Shown: positions 1 through 6,898, counted from the stretch's first letter. The stretch: DNA of 11,394 bases from Chloroflexota bacterium (GCA_021790375.1 JAJYEB010000027.1:1-11394), one strand, 5' to 3'. The notes: a model not told the origin generated them from the sequence alone. Program-made: numbers and translations.

Positions 1-1180
1 TCCGGACGCGCCGCGCGGCCCGGTCGATGCGCGGTTCGATCCGGCCGACCAGCCGGTCCCCGAACAGCATGGGCAGCACGTAGTAGCCCCAGCGGCGCTT
101 CGCAGCCGGGACGTACACCTCCCACACATAGTCGAAGCCGAACAGCGAGCGGAGGAGGTCGCGGTCCCATGCAAGCGGGTCCAGCGGCGCCAGGAACGCG
201 AGCCCGGAGGGCGGGTCCAGCGGCGCCCGAAGCGCGGCACCGAGGGGCCTATGGTCGGGGGGCGCATCGCCGGGGGGCGCATCGCCTCGCCGGGCATCCG
301 GTGGCCCCGCCGCGACCTCCCGCTCGGCCTGCGCCAGGAGCCCCAGCTCGTCGGTCACCACGTACCGCATGCCGCGGACGCCATCGACCCTGACCGGCGT
401 CAGCTCTCCGAGATCGACCAGCTCCGCGATCATCTCCTCGCGGCTGTGTCCCGGGAAGCGCCCGGCCCCCGCCCGTGCCGGCGCCGTCCCGTGCCAGAGC
501 TCCGCGCTGCCGGTGCCGCCCAGCAGGCCGTGGCCACGGAAGCGCGACAGCAGCCGGTGCCGCACCTGCTCCGCCTCGGGCACGCGCTGCTCGAGCAGCG
601 TGGACGGATACAGCCGCTCGACCAGGTCGTAGAACCGGCGGTTCCCGTCGCGGCGAGCGAGGCCGAGGACCCCGGCCTCCGAGAGTGCCTCCAGCACCGC
701 GCGCATGCGGCTCGTGGGCCCCCAGTACCAGTCGATGGCCTGCTCGCGGTCGAAGTCGAGCGACGACAGCGGGCCCTCGGCGCGGATCCGCGCGAGCACG
801 CCGTCCACCGCGTCCGGATGCTCGGCGAAGATGCCCCCCTCGTGGAGCAGGGCATGCCGGTCCCACGTGTGGCGGTACCAGGGCAGCTCGCGCGAGGGCA
901 GGATGCTCAGCCCCTTGTTGAGCGCCTCGAACAGCAGGCGGCGCCGGTACAGCAGGTCGTCGGTCCAGGCCGGCCGGTAGCCCGTGATGCGCGCGTGGAG
1001 CACGAGATCGTGGTTGCGACCGGCCACCGCCAGCGGGTCGAACTGGAGGGATCCGAGGCGGTCGACGACGGCCAGCACGCTCTCCGGCTCGGCCGGGAGC
1101 CCGCGCGGCGGCGCCAGAAAGTGGCGCAGGACGAGAAAGCGGCACGCGACGGGGGCGGCAACCGCGAGGGGATCGGGCAC
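1..1180 (-). CDS. AlkX/YcaQ-like winged-helix DNA glycosylase family protein (C-terminus outside window)
   Basis: Reading the minus strand from 1180 gives 393 codons with no stop, running off the window start. Members of this family (HTH_42; AlkZ/AlkX, E. coli YcaQ) are DNA glycosylases that act on bulky N-alkylated bases and interstrand crosslinks. Visible hallmarks are the N-terminal LGSLQFDP, whose QFD at about residues 46-48 fits the Q-hydrophobic-D motif of the AlkX branch; an RNHDLVLHARI stretch just after it; and the C-terminal signature FLAPLDPLAWDRD, FGFDYVWEVYVP, AKRRWGYYVLP and GDRLVGRIEPR. Probably about 40-60 residues are missing at the C-terminus. The start is uncertain: GTG at 1180 is chosen because it is closest to the conserved core, but GTG at 1210 is in frame, and neither has a clear ribosome binding site. 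It is divergent from dnaJ. Two short duplications lie in the linker before the C-terminal signature. The family call is firm; crosslink repair activity is inferred. Confidence 0.88.
   Translation of the reverse strand, partial: MPDPLAVAAPVACRFLVLRHFLAPPRGLPAEPESVLAVVDRLGSLQFDPLAVAGRNHDLVLHARITGYRPAWTDDLLYRRRLLFEALNKGLSILPSRELPWYRHTWDRHALLHEGGIFAEHPDAVDGVLARIRAEGPLSSLDFDREQAIDWYWGPTSRMRAVLEALSEAGVLGLARRDGNRRFYDLVERLYPSTLLEQRVPEAEQVRHRLLSRFRGHGLLGGTGSAELWHGTAPARAGAGRFPGHSREEMIAELVDLGELTPVRVDGVRGMRYVVTDELGLLAQAEREVAAGPPDARRGDAPPGDAPPDHRPLGAALRAPLDPPSGLAFLAPLDPLAWDRDLLRSLFGFDYVWEVYVPAAKRRWGYYVLPMLFGDRLVGRIEPRIDRAARRVR
175..227. repeat. 17-bp direct repeat inside the AlkX/YcaQ-like gene
   Basis: The 17 bases GCGGGTCCAGCGGCGCC occur at 175-191 and again, identically, at 211-227. 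The offset of 36 bp is exactly 12 codons. On the coding strand both copies encode APLDP, giving APLDPPSGLAFLAPLDP. Only the second copy in coding order (LAPLDPLAW) sits in the conserved family signature, so the first looks like a duplicated, frame-preserving insertion in the linker. Confidence 0.8.
256..285. repeat. Perfect 15-bp tandem duplication in the AlkX/YcaQ-like gene
   Basis: The unit CGGGGGGCGCATCGC is present twice without interruption (256-270 and 271-285). On the minus strand it encodes the pentapeptide repeat GDAPP-GDAPP in a proline- and aspartate-rich linker. Because the unit is 15 bp, changes in copy number keep the reading frame. Confidence 0.85.
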
Positions 1181-1224
1181 CCGAGGATGGTAGCGCCCGG
1201 GCCGATGCACGGCGGGCGGGGCCA

Positions 1225-1240
1225 CCGGCGGTCTCGCCGG
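1225..1240. promoter_or_regulatory. Perfect inverted repeat CCGGCG-N4-CGCCGG in the divergent promoter region
   Basis: CCGGCG (1225-1230) and CGCCGG (1235-1240) are perfect inverted copies around GTCT. The element lies between the divergent AlkX/YcaQ-like gene and dnaJ, over the place where the -35 box of the dnaJ promoter should be, about 10 bp upstream of its TATACT box. It is placed where an operator could control either gene. It does not match the CIRCE (HrcA) or HAIR (HspR) heat-shock operators. Short GC palindromes are frequent by chance in DNA this GC-rich, so the function is only inferred. Confidence 0.35.
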
Positions 1241-1250
1241 CCCGCTTCCA

Positions 1251-1256
1251 TATACT
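1251..1256 (+). promoter_or_regulatory. -10 box of a probably leaderless dnaJ promoter
   Basis: TATACT at 1251-1256 is the best -10 hexamer in the divergent spacer (5 of 6 to TATAAT) and stands out in GC-rich surroundings. It ends 9 bases before the dnaJ ATG at 1266, so transcription would start at or within a few bases of the ATG. No Shine-Dalgarno sequence occurs between the box and the ATG, which agrees with a leaderless message. No good -35 hexamer is seen. The same AT-rich patch read on the minus strand (TATATG, about 1249-1254) could serve the divergent gene. Confidence 0.6.
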
Positions 1257-1265
1257 TGCCTGCGC

Positions 1266-2393
1266 ATGGCCACCACTCGCGATTACTACGACACTCTCGG
1301 CGTGCCGCGTGGCGCGGCCGATGCCGAGATCAAGCGCGCGTTCCGGAAGCTCGCCCAGCAGTGGCACCCGGACGTGAACACCGACCCGTCGGCGCAGGAA
1401 CGCTTCAAGGAGATCAACGAGGCGTACCAGATCCTGTCCGACCCCCAGCAGCGGCGCGCCTACGACATGTTCGGCCAGGCCGGCGTCGGGGGAGCCGGGC
1501 CGGAGGGCTTCGGGTCGTTCGGTGGGTTCCAGGGCTTCGGCGACCTGTTCGACGCGTTCTTCGGCGGGGCCGCGGCCGGCGGCCAGGCCCGGCGCGCACG
1601 TCCGCCGTCCGGGTCGGACCTGCGGTACGACCTGCGGATCTCCTTCGAGGAGTCGATCCGCGGTGCCGAGAAGGAGATCGAGTTTACCGCGCTCGACCGC
1701 TGCGCCACCTGTTCGGGAACGGGCGCGGAGCCAGGGTCGGCCTCGGTCCGCTGTCCCCAGTGCAACGGCCAGGGCGAGATTCGCCAGGTCCGGAGCACGA
1801 TGCTGGGGCAGATGGTCAACGTGACCGTCTGCCCGCGCTGCCGGGGGGAGGGGAGCGTCGTCGAGACACCATGCCACGAGTGCCACGGCGAGGGCCGCAT
1901 CCAGCGCAAGCGCAAGCTCCGCGTGGTGATCCCGGCCGGCATCGACGAGGGGCACCAGATGCGGCTCACGGGCGAGGGGGAGGCGGGCCCGCGGGGCGGT
2001 CCGGCCGGCAACCTGTACGTCGCGGTCCACGTCGAGGAGCATCCGGTGCTGCGGCGCGAGACCACCGAGCTGTTCTTCCACCTGCCGCTCTCGGTCACTC
2101 AGGCCGCGCTGGGGGCCCGTGTCACCGTCCCCACCGCCGAGGGCGAGGAGGAGATCGAGGTGAAGGCGGGCACGCAGCCTGGGGCCGAGATCCGGCTCCG
2201 CGGCCGCGGCGTGCCACACCTGCGGCGGCCCGGCGTGCGGGGAGACCTCCACATCCTGGTCGACGTGCAGGTCCCCACCCGGCTCTCGAAGCGCCAGCGG
2301 GAGCTGCTGGAGGCGCTCGCGGCGGAATCGGGCGAGCGACCGGCGCCGAAGCCGGGCGGCATCTTCGACAAGGTGAAGGACGCGATCAGCTGA
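1266..2393 (+). CDS. dnaJ: Chaperone protein DnaJ (type I Hsp40)
   Basis: This is the cytoplasmic co-chaperone that delivers unfolded clients to DnaK and stimulates its ATPase. The 375-residue protein has every type I region in order. The J domain covers residues 5-70 with HPD at 34-36, followed by a Gly/Phe-rich linker (about 73-106). Four CxxCxGxG zinc-binding repeats start at C146, C163, C189 and C203. The C-terminal client-binding domains follow, with GDLHILVDVQVP near the end. The length is normal for the family (about 370-380). The ATG at 1266 is fixed by the J-domain start (TRDYYDTLGV); no ribosome binding site precedes it, and the TATACT box 9 bases upstream suggests a leaderless transcript. 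No dnaK, grpE or hrcA is adjacent, so this could be a second, stand-alone dnaJ copy. The stop codon overlaps the start of prmA, implying one operon. Confidence 0.97.
   Translation: MATTRDYYDTLGVPRGAADAEIKRAFRKLAQQWHPDVNTDPSAQERFKEINEAYQILSDPQQRRAYDMFGQAGVGGAGPEGFGSFGGFQGFGDLFDAFFGGAAAGGQARRARPPSGSDLRYDLRISFEESIRGAEKEIEFTALDRCATCSGTGAEPGSASVRCPQCNGQGEIRQVRSTMLGQMVNVTVCPRCRGEGSVVETPCHECHGEGRIQRKRKLRVVIPAGIDEGHQMRLTGEGEAGPRGGPAGNLYVAVHVEEHPVLRRETTELFFHLPLSVTQAALGARVTVPTAEGEEEIEVKAGTQPGAEIRLRGRGVPHLRRPGVRGDLHILVDVQVPTRLSKRQRELLEALAAESGERPAPKPGGIFDKVKDAIS
2376..2380 (+). promoter_or_regulatory. Ribosome binding site supporting a CTG start for prmA
   Basis: AAGGA at 2376-2380, inside the 3' end of dnaJ, is an anti-Shine-Dalgarno match. 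It lies 9 bases before CTG at 2390. The CTG overlaps the dnaJ stop as CTGA, the same geometry as the common ATGA coupling site. No ATG, GTG or TTG lies in frame nearby, so this site decides the start. Confidence 0.55.
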
Positions 2394-3343
2394 GCGCGTC
2401 CGACTGGCTGGAGTTCTCCGTCGCCGCCGATCACGAGGCGGTCGAGGCGATCAGCGAGATCCTGGCACGCGAGGCGCCGGGAGGCGTCAGCGTCGAACCC
2501 GGGTTCGAGCTGCGCGACGAGGGGCTGACGGCGAGCCTCGACACGGCGCGGCCCGTGCTGGTGCGCGCATGGCTGCCCGGGGCCGACCAGCCGGGGACGG
2601 CCGACGCGGTCGAGCGGGTGCGGACGGCGCTCGGCCACCTGCAGGCCTTCGAGCTGCGGCCGATCGGCGCACTGCACACCAGGGTGGTGCGCGAGGCCGA
2701 CTGGGCGGCGCAGGGTCGCGCGCACTTTCCCGTGCTGCGGATCGGCGAGCGGTTCGTGGTCCGGCCGACGTGGCGTCGCTACCGCCGTCGTCCCGGGGAC
2801 CTGGTGCTCGCGCTGGACCCGGGCGTGGCGTTCGGGACCGGGCTGCACCCGACCACGCGGCTCTGCCTGCTGGGGCTCGAGGCGTGGGGCCGCGAGGACC
2901 GCGTGGCGGGCGCGCGCGTGCTGGACGTCGGCTCGGGGTCCGGGATCCTGGCGTTGGGCGCCGCCCGGTTGGGGGCCGCCTCGGTGCTGGCGGTGGATAC
3001 CGACCCACTGGCGGTGGAGGCCACGCTCGCCAACGCGCGGCGTAACAGGCTGGCTCGGGGGATCGTCGCCCGCGAGGGGTCCGTGTCGACCGGCGAGCGG
3101 CCCTTCGACCTGGTGCTCGCGAACCTCGTCGCGTCGATCCTGGTCCCGCTGGCGGCCGCGCTGTACGCGGAAGTTCGCCCGGGGGACGGGACGGCCGGAT
3201 CGGGCGGGCGCCTGCTCGCGAGCGGGATCATCGCGGATCGCGAGCCGGAGGTCCGGCGCGCCTTTGACGCCGCGGGCTTCCACGTGCTCCGTCGCTGGGA
3301 CGAGGCCGACTGGGTTGCGGTGGAGGCCGAGCGGGTCGAGTGA
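2390..3343 (+). CDS. prmA: Ribosomal protein L11 methyltransferase PrmA
   Basis: PrmA uses S-adenosylmethionine to trimethylate several amino groups of ribosomal protein L11. The product is about 317 residues, close to the family norm of about 290-320. An N-terminal substrate-recognition domain begins with DWLEFSVAADHEAVEAIS. The PrmA signature FGTGLHPTT lies at about 148-156, SAM motif I VLDVGSGSGIL at about 177-187, an acidic AVDTDPLAVEAT motif follows, and the LANLV motif has its Asn at about 245. The gene has no ATG, GTG or TTG near the expected N-terminus. CTG at 2390, overlapping the dnaJ TGA and preceded by AAGGA, is the best start. It is translationally coupled to dnaJ, a common arrangement. 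The family call is very secure; the exact start is inferred. Confidence 0.94.
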   Translation: MSASDWLEFSVAADHEAVEAISEILAREAPGGVSVEPGFELRDEGLTASLDTARPVLVRAWLPGADQPGTADAVERVRTALGHLQAFELRPIGALHTRVVREADWAAQGRAHFPVLRIGERFVVRPTWRRYRRRPGDLVLALDPGVAFGTGLHPTTRLCLLGLEAWGREDRVAGARVLDVGSGSGILALGAARLGAASVLAVDTDPLAVEATLANARRNRLARGIVAREGSVSTGERPFDLVLANLVASILVPLAAALYAEVRPGDGTAGSGGRLLASGIIADREPEVRRAFDAAGFHVLRRWDEADWVAVEAERVE

Positions 3344-3394
3344 GGGGAGCGCCGCCCCCGGGTGCGGTTCCGGCCCTATGGCACACCGGAAGGG

Positions 3395-3456
3395 GACGTT
3401 GGGCGCTCATCGGCCGAGTGCCGGCCGGGGCACTCTTGGCGCCGGTGGGCAACGTC
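3395..3456 (+). ncRNA. Candidate structured RNA element (three stacked helices) between prmA and the acyl-CoA synthetase fusion
   Basis: Three perfect complementary pairs are nested here. P1 is GACGTTG (3395-3401) with CAACGTC (3450-3456). P2 is GGCGC (3402-3406) with GCGCC (3439-3443), directly continuous with P1 on the 5' side and separated on the 3' side by the 6-nt bulge GGTGGG. P3 is GAGTGCC (3416-3422) with GGCACTC (3429-3435), closing a 6-nt loop. That makes 19 Watson-Crick pairs in 62 nt, with a 9/3-nt internal loop. It lies 51 nt after the prmA stop and 59 nt before the next ATG. It could be a 5'-leader element of the synthetase gene, or a terminator for prmA, although only TT follows P3 and no U-tract follows P1. 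I cannot match it to a riboswitch class I know. The rest of the 3344-3515 spacer shows no gene and no convincing promoter. Confidence 0.4.
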
Positions 3457-3515
3457 GTGATGGCAGGGCACGCGATCGACTGGCTGCGTGCGTTCAGCTC
3501 CCTCGGGGGTGGGTG

Positions 3516-6278
3516 ATGGTTGACCTGTTGGCTGGTGAGTTCGGCGCCGGAACGGCCGTGGACAAGGCCAGCGACGTGCTCGGTTATGGGCGCCGGCCAC
3601 TGGATGCCCTCTTCCTCCCCCGGTCGGTCGCCGTGATCGGCGCCACCGAGAAGGCGGGGAGCGTGGGCCGGACGGTCCTCTGGAACCTCATCAGCAGTCC
3701 CTTCGGCGGCACCGTCTTCCCCATCAACCCGAAGCGCCCGAACGTCCTCGGGCTGAAGGCATACCCGAGCCTGGCCGCCGTCCCCGACGCCGTCGAGCTG
3801 GCCGTGATCGTCACCCCGCCGCAGACGGTCCCGGGTGTCATGGAGGAATGCGTTGCCGCCGGCGTGAAGGGCGCCATCGTCATCTCGGCGGGCTTCAAGG
3901 AAACGGGCCCCGCCGGCGAGGAGCTGGAACGGCAGGTACTCGAGCGGGCGCGGCAGGGCGGCATCCGCGTCATCGGCCCCAACTGTCTCGGGGTCATGAA
4001 CCCGATCGGCGGCCTCAACGCGACCTTCGCGGCCGGCATCGCGCGCCCCGGTTCGGTGGGGCTGATCAGCCAGAGCGGCGCGCTGCTGACCGCGATCCTC
4101 GACTGGAGCATGCGCGAGCAGGTGGGCTTCAGCTCGGTCGTCTCGCTCGGCTCGATGCTCGACGTCGGCTGGGGGGACGTCATCTACCACCTGGGCGACG
4201 ATCCCAACACCGGCAGCATCGTGATCTACATGGAGACGGTGGGCGACGCCCGGGCCTTTCTCTCCGCCGCGCGCGAGGTCGCGCTCACGAAGCCCATCAT
4301 CGTCATCAAGCCCGGGCGCACGGCGCAGGCGGCCAAGGCGGCCGCCTCGCACACCGGCTCCCTGACGGGCAGCGACGAGGTGCTCGACGCGGCCTTCCGC
4401 CGCGTGGGCGTGCTGCGGGTGGATGCCATCGAGGACCTCTTCGCCATCGCCGACGTGCTGGCCAAGCAACCGCGACCGAAGGGCCGGCGGCTGACCATCG
4501 TGTCGAACGCAGGTGGCCCCGGCGTCCTCGCCACCGACGCCCTGATCGGCGGTGGCGGGCAGCTCACCGAGCTCACCCCCGAGGCGACCGAGGCCTTCAA
4601 CGCGATCCTGCCCGCGACCTGGAGCCACAACAACCCGGTCGACATCATCGGCGACGCGCCCCCGGAACGGTACGCCACGGCGCTCGAGATTGCGGCGGGC
4701 GACCCAAGCAGCGACGGGCTCCTGGTCATCCTCACGCCCCAGGCCATGACCGACCCCACGCGGACCGCCGAGCTGCTGGCGCCCTTCGCCCACATCGAGG
4801 GCAAGCCGGTGCTGGCGAGCTGGATGGGCGGCGCCGACGTCGAGGCCGGCACGGCGATCCTCCGGGGCGCCGGGATCCCCACGTTCCCCTACCCGGACAC
4901 GGCCGTCGAGATGTTCAACTACATGTGGCGCTACAGCGACGGCCTCCGAGCGCTGTACGAGACGCCCGCCATGCCCGACGACGAGGCGAGCGCGGTCAAC
5001 CGGACGCTGGCGCGCGACATCATCGAGACCGCGCGGCGGGAACGCCGCACGCTGCTCACCGAGTTCGAGTCGAAGCAGGTGCTCTCCGCCTACGCGATCC
5101 CCATCGCCGAGACGCGCATCGCGCCGAGCGAGGACGAGGCCGTGGCCGCGGCGGAGGCGATCGGCTACCCGGTGGTCCTGAAACTCCACTCGCACACGAT
5201 CACCCACAAGACCGACGTGGGTGGCGTGCAGCTCAACCTCGCCGATGCCGGCGCGGTCCGCGAGGCGTATCGCTCGATCCAGGCTGCCGTGGCACAGCGG
5301 CGAGGCGCCGAGCACTTCGAGGGCGTCACCGTCCAGCCCATGATCAACTACTCCGGCTACGAGCTGATCGTGGGCAGCAGCGTCGATGCGCAGTTCGGCC
5401 CGGTGCTCCTCTTCGGGCTGGGCGGCCAGCTCGTGGAGCTCTTCCGGGATCGGGCCCTGGCGCTGCCCCCGCTGAACACGACGCTTGCCCGGCGCATGAT
5501 CGAGCGCACGAAGATCTACACCGCGTTCGCGGGGATTCGCGGGCGCCAGCCCATCGACACGGACGCACTGGAGCAGCTCCTGGTCCATTTCGCCCAGCTC
5601 GTGGTCGAGCAGCCATGGATCAGGGAGATCGACATCAACCCGCTGCTGGCGTCCCCCGAGCGACTGATCGCCCTCGACGCCCGCGTGGTGCTCCACGAAC
5701 CCGACCTGCCCGACGAGAAGCTGCCGCGCCTGGCGATCCGCCCGTACCCGCGGCAGTACATGGGCCCGTGGACCGCCGGCGACGGGACCGCGATGACGAT
5801 CCGGCCCATCCGCCCCGAGGATGAGCCCATGATGGTCCGCTTCCACCAGAGTCTCTCCGAGCGCACCGTCTACGGGCGGTATCTGCGCGATCTCGGCCTC
5901 GCCGAGCGGACGGCGCACGAGCGGCTCGTGCGGGTCTGCTTCAACGACTACGATCGGGAGATCGCCCTGGTCGCGGAGCGCGCACCCGGAGAGGCGGAGC
6001 GGGAGATCGTGGCCGTCGGGCGCCTGACCAAGCGCCACGCGGCCAACGGGGCCGAGTTCGCCATCGTCGTCGCCGACTGCTGCCAGCGCGCCGGGCTTGG
6101 CACGGAGCTGCTGCGCCGGATGGTCCAGATCGGGCGGGACGAGGGGCTCGACTGGATCTGTGCCGAGATGTTGACCGACAACGTCGGCATGCAGCACACG
6201 GCCGAGAAGGTCGGCTTCACGCTCCGGGAGATTCCGGGCAGGGGCCTGGTGCGAGCGGAGCTGGACCTCCGCGCCTGA
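3516..6278 (+). CDS. ADP-forming acyl-CoA synthetase fused to a GNAT acetyltransferase (Pat/PatZ-like architecture)
   Basis: This 920-residue protein has the architecture of protein lysine acetyltransferases Pat/PatZ (E. coli PatZ is 886 aa). A CoA-binding Rossmann domain starts at RSVAVIGA (36-43). Succinyl-CoA-synthetase-like domains follow, with GPNCLG at 154-159 and ISQSGALL at about 184-191. SHTGSLTG carries H279 at the phospho-histidine position. The ATP-grasp domain (about 510-735) has K556, HKTDVGG at 564-570 and EIDINP at 704-709. The GNAT domain begins near residue 760 (MTIRPIRPEDEP); E847 in AEFA is a likely catalytic glutamate, and QRAGLG at 857-862 binds acetyl-CoA. ATG at 3516 follows a G-rich GGGGG site and leaves a normal N-terminus; ATG at 3378 and GTG at 3513 are in-frame alternatives. 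The retained histidine leaves open real acyl-CoA synthetase activity, acetylation, or both. It stands alone as a transcription unit. Confidence 0.93.
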   Translation: MVDLLAGEFGAGTAVDKASDVLGYGRRPLDALFLPRSVAVIGATEKAGSVGRTVLWNLISSPFGGTVFPINPKRPNVLGLKAYPSLAAVPDAVELAVIVTPPQTVPGVMEECVAAGVKGAIVISAGFKETGPAGEELERQVLERARQGGIRVIGPNCLGVMNPIGGLNATFAAGIARPGSVGLISQSGALLTAILDWSMREQVGFSSVVSLGSMLDVGWGDVIYHLGDDPNTGSIVIYMETVGDARAFLSAAREVALTKPIIVIKPGRTAQAAKAAASHTGSLTGSDEVLDAAFRRVGVLRVDAIEDLFAIADVLAKQPRPKGRRLTIVSNAGGPGVLATDALIGGGGQLTELTPEATEAFNAILPATWSHNNPVDIIGDAPPERYATALEIAAGDPSSDGLLVILTPQAMTDPTRTAELLAPFAHIEGKPVLASWMGGADVEAGTAILRGAGIPTFPYPDTAVEMFNYMWRYSDGLRALYETPAMPDDEASAVNRTLARDIIETARRERRTLLTEFESKQVLSAYAIPIAETRIAPSEDEAVAAAEAIGYPVVLKLHSHTITHKTDVGGVQLNLADAGAVREAYRSIQAAVAQRRGAEHFEGVTVQPMINYSGYELIVGSSVDAQFGPVLLFGLGGQLVELFRDRALALPPLNTTLARRMIERTKIYTAFAGIRGRQPIDTDALEQLLVHFAQLVVEQPWIREIDINPLLASPERLIALDARVVLHEPDLPDEKLPRLAIRPYPRQYMGPWTAGDGTAMTIRPIRPEDEPMMVRFHQSLSERTVYGRYLRDLGLAERTAHERLVRVCFNDYDREIALVAERAPGEAEREIVAVGRLTKRHAANGAEFAIVVADCCQRAGLGTELLRRMVQIGRDEGLDWICAEMLTDNVGMQHTAEKVGFTLREIPGRGLVRAELDLRA

Positions 6279-6544
6279 CCTCGGGGAGACAGCGCTCGCC
6301 CCGGCGAGCCGCCGCTCCCGGGGGTCCGTGCCCTCCGCCCGGCAGCCGCCCACCGCCGCTCACCGCCCGCCGGGCGCTCCCCGGGTGATCCCCGGGCGAT
6401 CGCCGCCCGCCGCCGCCCGCCGCCGCTCCCCGCGCGATCCCCGGGCGCCGCCGCTCCCGCAACCGGCGGCCTGCGTCCGCGGGGTCCCGTCGCCGCATCG
6501 GTGGCACCATACGCCGGACGACCGAGCCAACGGAGGGGACCAGC
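6279..6544. other. 266-bp non-coding, low-complexity GC-rich spacer
   Basis: No convincing gene is present on either strand. Bases about 6300-6470 are built almost entirely from short CCGCC, GCTCCC and CCCGGG-rich words. CTCGCC-CC-GGCGAG (6295-6308) is a small inverted repeat just after the synthetase stop, but its 2-nt loop and lack of a T-tract make it a poor terminator. The last 40 bases before the HIT gene become less repetitive and carry its ribosome binding site. CATACG near 6508 is only a weak -10 candidate. Confidence 0.7.
6387..6447. repeat. 12-bp direct repeats flanking a 10-bp tandem repeat
   Basis: GATCCCCGGGCG occurs at 6387-6398 and again at 6436-6447. Between the copies, the 10-bp unit CGCCGCCCGC is repeated in tandem at 6401-6410 and 6411-6420, with a degenerate third copy CGCCGCTCCC at 6421-6430. 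The arrangement looks like simple-sequence expansion in a spacer; no function is evident. Confidence 0.7.
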
Positions 6545-6895
6545 GTGCCCGATGGTGACTGCCTGTTCTGCCGGATCGCCGCCGGCGAGATCCCGGCCAA
6601 CGTCGTGTACTCGGACGACGAGGTCATGGCGTTCCGCGACATCGCACCTCGGGCCCCGATCCACGTCCTGGTGATCCCGCGGCGGCACCTGGTGTCGCTG
6701 ATGGACCTTGGCGACGAGGACACGCCGCTGCTCGGGCACATGTTCGCCGTGATCCGCGAGGTGGCCAGGCGGGACGGCATCGCCGAGTCGGGATTCCGGG
6801 TGGTGTCGAACGCCGGTCGCGACGGCGGCCAGACGGTCGACCACCTGCACTTCCACGTGTTCGGCCGTCGCTTCATGACCTGGCCGCCCGGGTAG
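6545..6895 (+). CDS. HIT-family (HINT-like) nucleotide hydrolase/transferase
   Basis: The 116-residue protein belongs to the histidine-triad superfamily, whose HINT branch hydrolyses nucleoside phosphoramidates such as AMP-lysine or aminoacyl-AMP. It opens with CLFCRIAAGEIPANVVY, the usual HINT N-terminus. It continues with HVLVIPRRHL and a conserved VVSNAGRDGGQTV, and ends with the triad HLHFHVF at residues 100-106 (H100, H102, H104). Length is typical. The start is GTG at 6545, set by a strong GGAGGGG site at 6532-6538 with 6 bases of spacing. The C-terminus is short after the triad (FGRRFMTWPPG). The next gene begins 3 bases after the stop, so the two are probably cotranscribed. The cellular substrate cannot be told from sequence. 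Confidence 0.95.
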   Translation: MPDGDCLFCRIAAGEIPANVVYSDDEVMAFRDIAPRAPIHVLVIPRRHLVSLMDLGDEDTPLLGHMFAVIREVARRDGIAESGFRVVSNAGRDGGQTVDHLHFHVFGRRFMTWPPG

Positions 6896-6898
6896 CCC

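Noticed and set aside
249..2252. Long open frame on the minus strand spanning the AlkX/YcaQ-like gene and dnaJ
   Set aside because: It is out of frame with the AlkX/YcaQ-like protein and antisense to dnaJ. Its translation is Arg/Pro/Ala-rich without family motifs, a typical shadow frame in GC-rich DNA.
3416..3435. GAGTGCC/GGCACTC as a CIRCE or HAIR heat-shock operator
   Set aside because: CIRCE has the arms in the opposite order with a 9-bp spacer, and HAIR needs CTTGAGT-N7-ACTCAAG. The spacing and arms do not fit, and the location is not before a heat-shock gene.
3378..3515. In-frame upstream ATG (3378) extending the synthetase fusion by 46 residues
   Set aside because: The extension has no similarity to the family N-terminus and overlaps the hairpin element, while ATG 3516 has a G-rich site and gives normal family length.
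3228..6353. 1041-codon minus-strand open frame opposite the synthetase/acetyltransferase gene
   Set aside because: The plus strand encodes a protein with all expected motifs. The minus-strand product has only charged, low-complexity sequence (DDHG-, RRDD-type words) mirroring plus-strand codons.
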